This document shows, piece after piece, positions 6,060 through 6,467 of a DNA stretch of 6,467 nt. The stretch is from NCBI GenBank assembly GCA_029935135.1, contig JAOZKX010000127.1, forward strand, positions 1-6,467, given 5' to 3'. The notes below the pieces were generated by a model. The model did not search any database and was not told the origin of the DNA. It saw nothing but the letters and a program-made list of their open reading frames with translations. Position 1 is the first letter of the stretch; each line of letters opens with the position of its first letter. The position numbers were made by a program, and so were the translations under genes. This DNA is from Desulfocapsa sp. GTDB taxonomy: Bacteria; Desulfobacterota; Desulfobulbia; Desulfobulbales; Desulfocapsaceae.

Positions 6060-6467
6060 AAACTGTAAGCTCTCTGCTCGACGAACACTGGTATGAGCGA
6101 TATAAAAAAATATCCAGACTCAATATCCGCAGTTCCATCTATGATGTTACAGACCGTTGTAATCTACGCTGCAAAGGGTGCTTTTTCTTTTCTTCAGGTG
6201 AACATGAGCGTGCTTCCGAAGAAAAAGATGTCAACAAGTGGCATAGCTTTGTGGAAAAGGAGATGGATCGCGGGGTCAACCTTGCCATCCTTATCGGTGG
6301 CGAGCCCACCCTCTGTATGGACAGAATCGAAGCATTCTACAAACGCCTGCCGACATTCTGTGCCACCAATGGCCTTATCAAAGTCCCGCGGGACCGATTT
6401 CCAGATATGATGGTGGGGCTCTCTCTCTGGGGTGATGAAGAAGACGAGATAGCTCTGCGGGGACAGG
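6056..6467 (+). CDS. Radical SAM enzyme, 3'-truncated by window end
   Basis: The frame is open from TTG 6056 to the edge, giving about 137 residues of a longer protein. It contains CNLRCKGC (Cys35, Cys39, Cys42) after SIYDVTDR, then IGGEPTL (80-86), CATNGL and GLSLWGD. These elements occur in the same order and spacing as in the preceding radical SAM protein (STYDMSNR, AGAEPSL, CIASNGL, HISVWGN), so the two are paralogues, probably from tandem duplication. The TTGA overlap with the upstream stop and an AAGGA (6042-6046) about nine bases before the TTG support this start. The canonical GGEP motif is intact here, unlike the GAEP of its neighbour. No B12 domain precedes the Cys motif. The substrate and C-terminal domains are not visible. 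It is most likely another chain-modifying enzyme of the same pathway. Confidence 0.88.
   Translation, partial: MKTVSSLLDEHWYERYKKISRLNIRSSIYDVTDRCNLRCKGCFFFSSGEHERASEEKDVNKWHSFVEKEMDRGVNLAILIGGEPTLCMDRIEAFYKRLPTFCATNGLIKVPRDRFPDMMVGLSLWGDEEDEIALRGQ

Noticed and set aside
6093..6410. Plus-strand open frame of 105 codons near the right end
   Set aside because: The overlapping frame from 6056 encodes clear radical SAM motifs (CNLRCKGC, GGEPTL) and is open to the window end, so this frame is a shadow.

Overview
The window looks like part of a Gram-negative, probably anaerobic bacterium, with a sulfate-reducing deltaproteobacterium of the Desulfobulbales type as my best guess. This rests on the gene content (ACPs, a ketosynthase and cobalamin-type radical SAM enzymes in one operon) and on a REPIN-like palindrome. 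The taxonomic call is inference, because no rRNA or other phylogenetic marker is present.

Layout: bases 1-118 hold the start of a divergently transcribed membrane protein on the minus strand. Bases 119-558 are a non-coding, mostly AT-rich spacer. It contains a perfect 25-bp inverted repeat (415-490) with nested hairpins, like a REP doublet (REPIN). From 559 to the right edge everything runs on the plus strand in a tightly packed array. The order is acyl carrier protein 1, a 702-residue double ketosynthase, a B12-binding-domain radical SAM enzyme, a 114-bp AT-rich gap, a small hot-dog dehydratase-like protein, acyl carrier protein 2, a second radical SAM enzyme, and a third radical SAM enzyme cut by the window end. 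Stop and start codons overlap or abut at most junctions, and three genes appear to use TTG starts.

How the genes may work together: the carrier proteins, ketosynthase and dehydratase-like protein form a type II fatty-acid or polyene assembly set resembling aryl-polyene/DAR-type systems. The ketosynthase fuses an intact catalytic half to a degenerate half that has lost the catalytic Cys and His, which resembles a KS fused to a chain-length-factor partner. Three radical SAM enzymes embedded in the same operon suggest that an ACP-bound, probably unsaturated chain undergoes radical cyclisation, methylation or C-C bond formation. From memory, comparable clusters of FabF-like, ACP and radical SAM genes were proposed as ladderane-lipid candidates in anammox bacteria and noted in Desulfotalea psychrophila. 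This window fits that class of cluster, but its product is not known from sequence. No ketoreductase, AMP-ligase, thioesterase, phosphopantetheinyl transferase or desaturase lies within the window, so the cluster is probably incomplete here and continues to the right.
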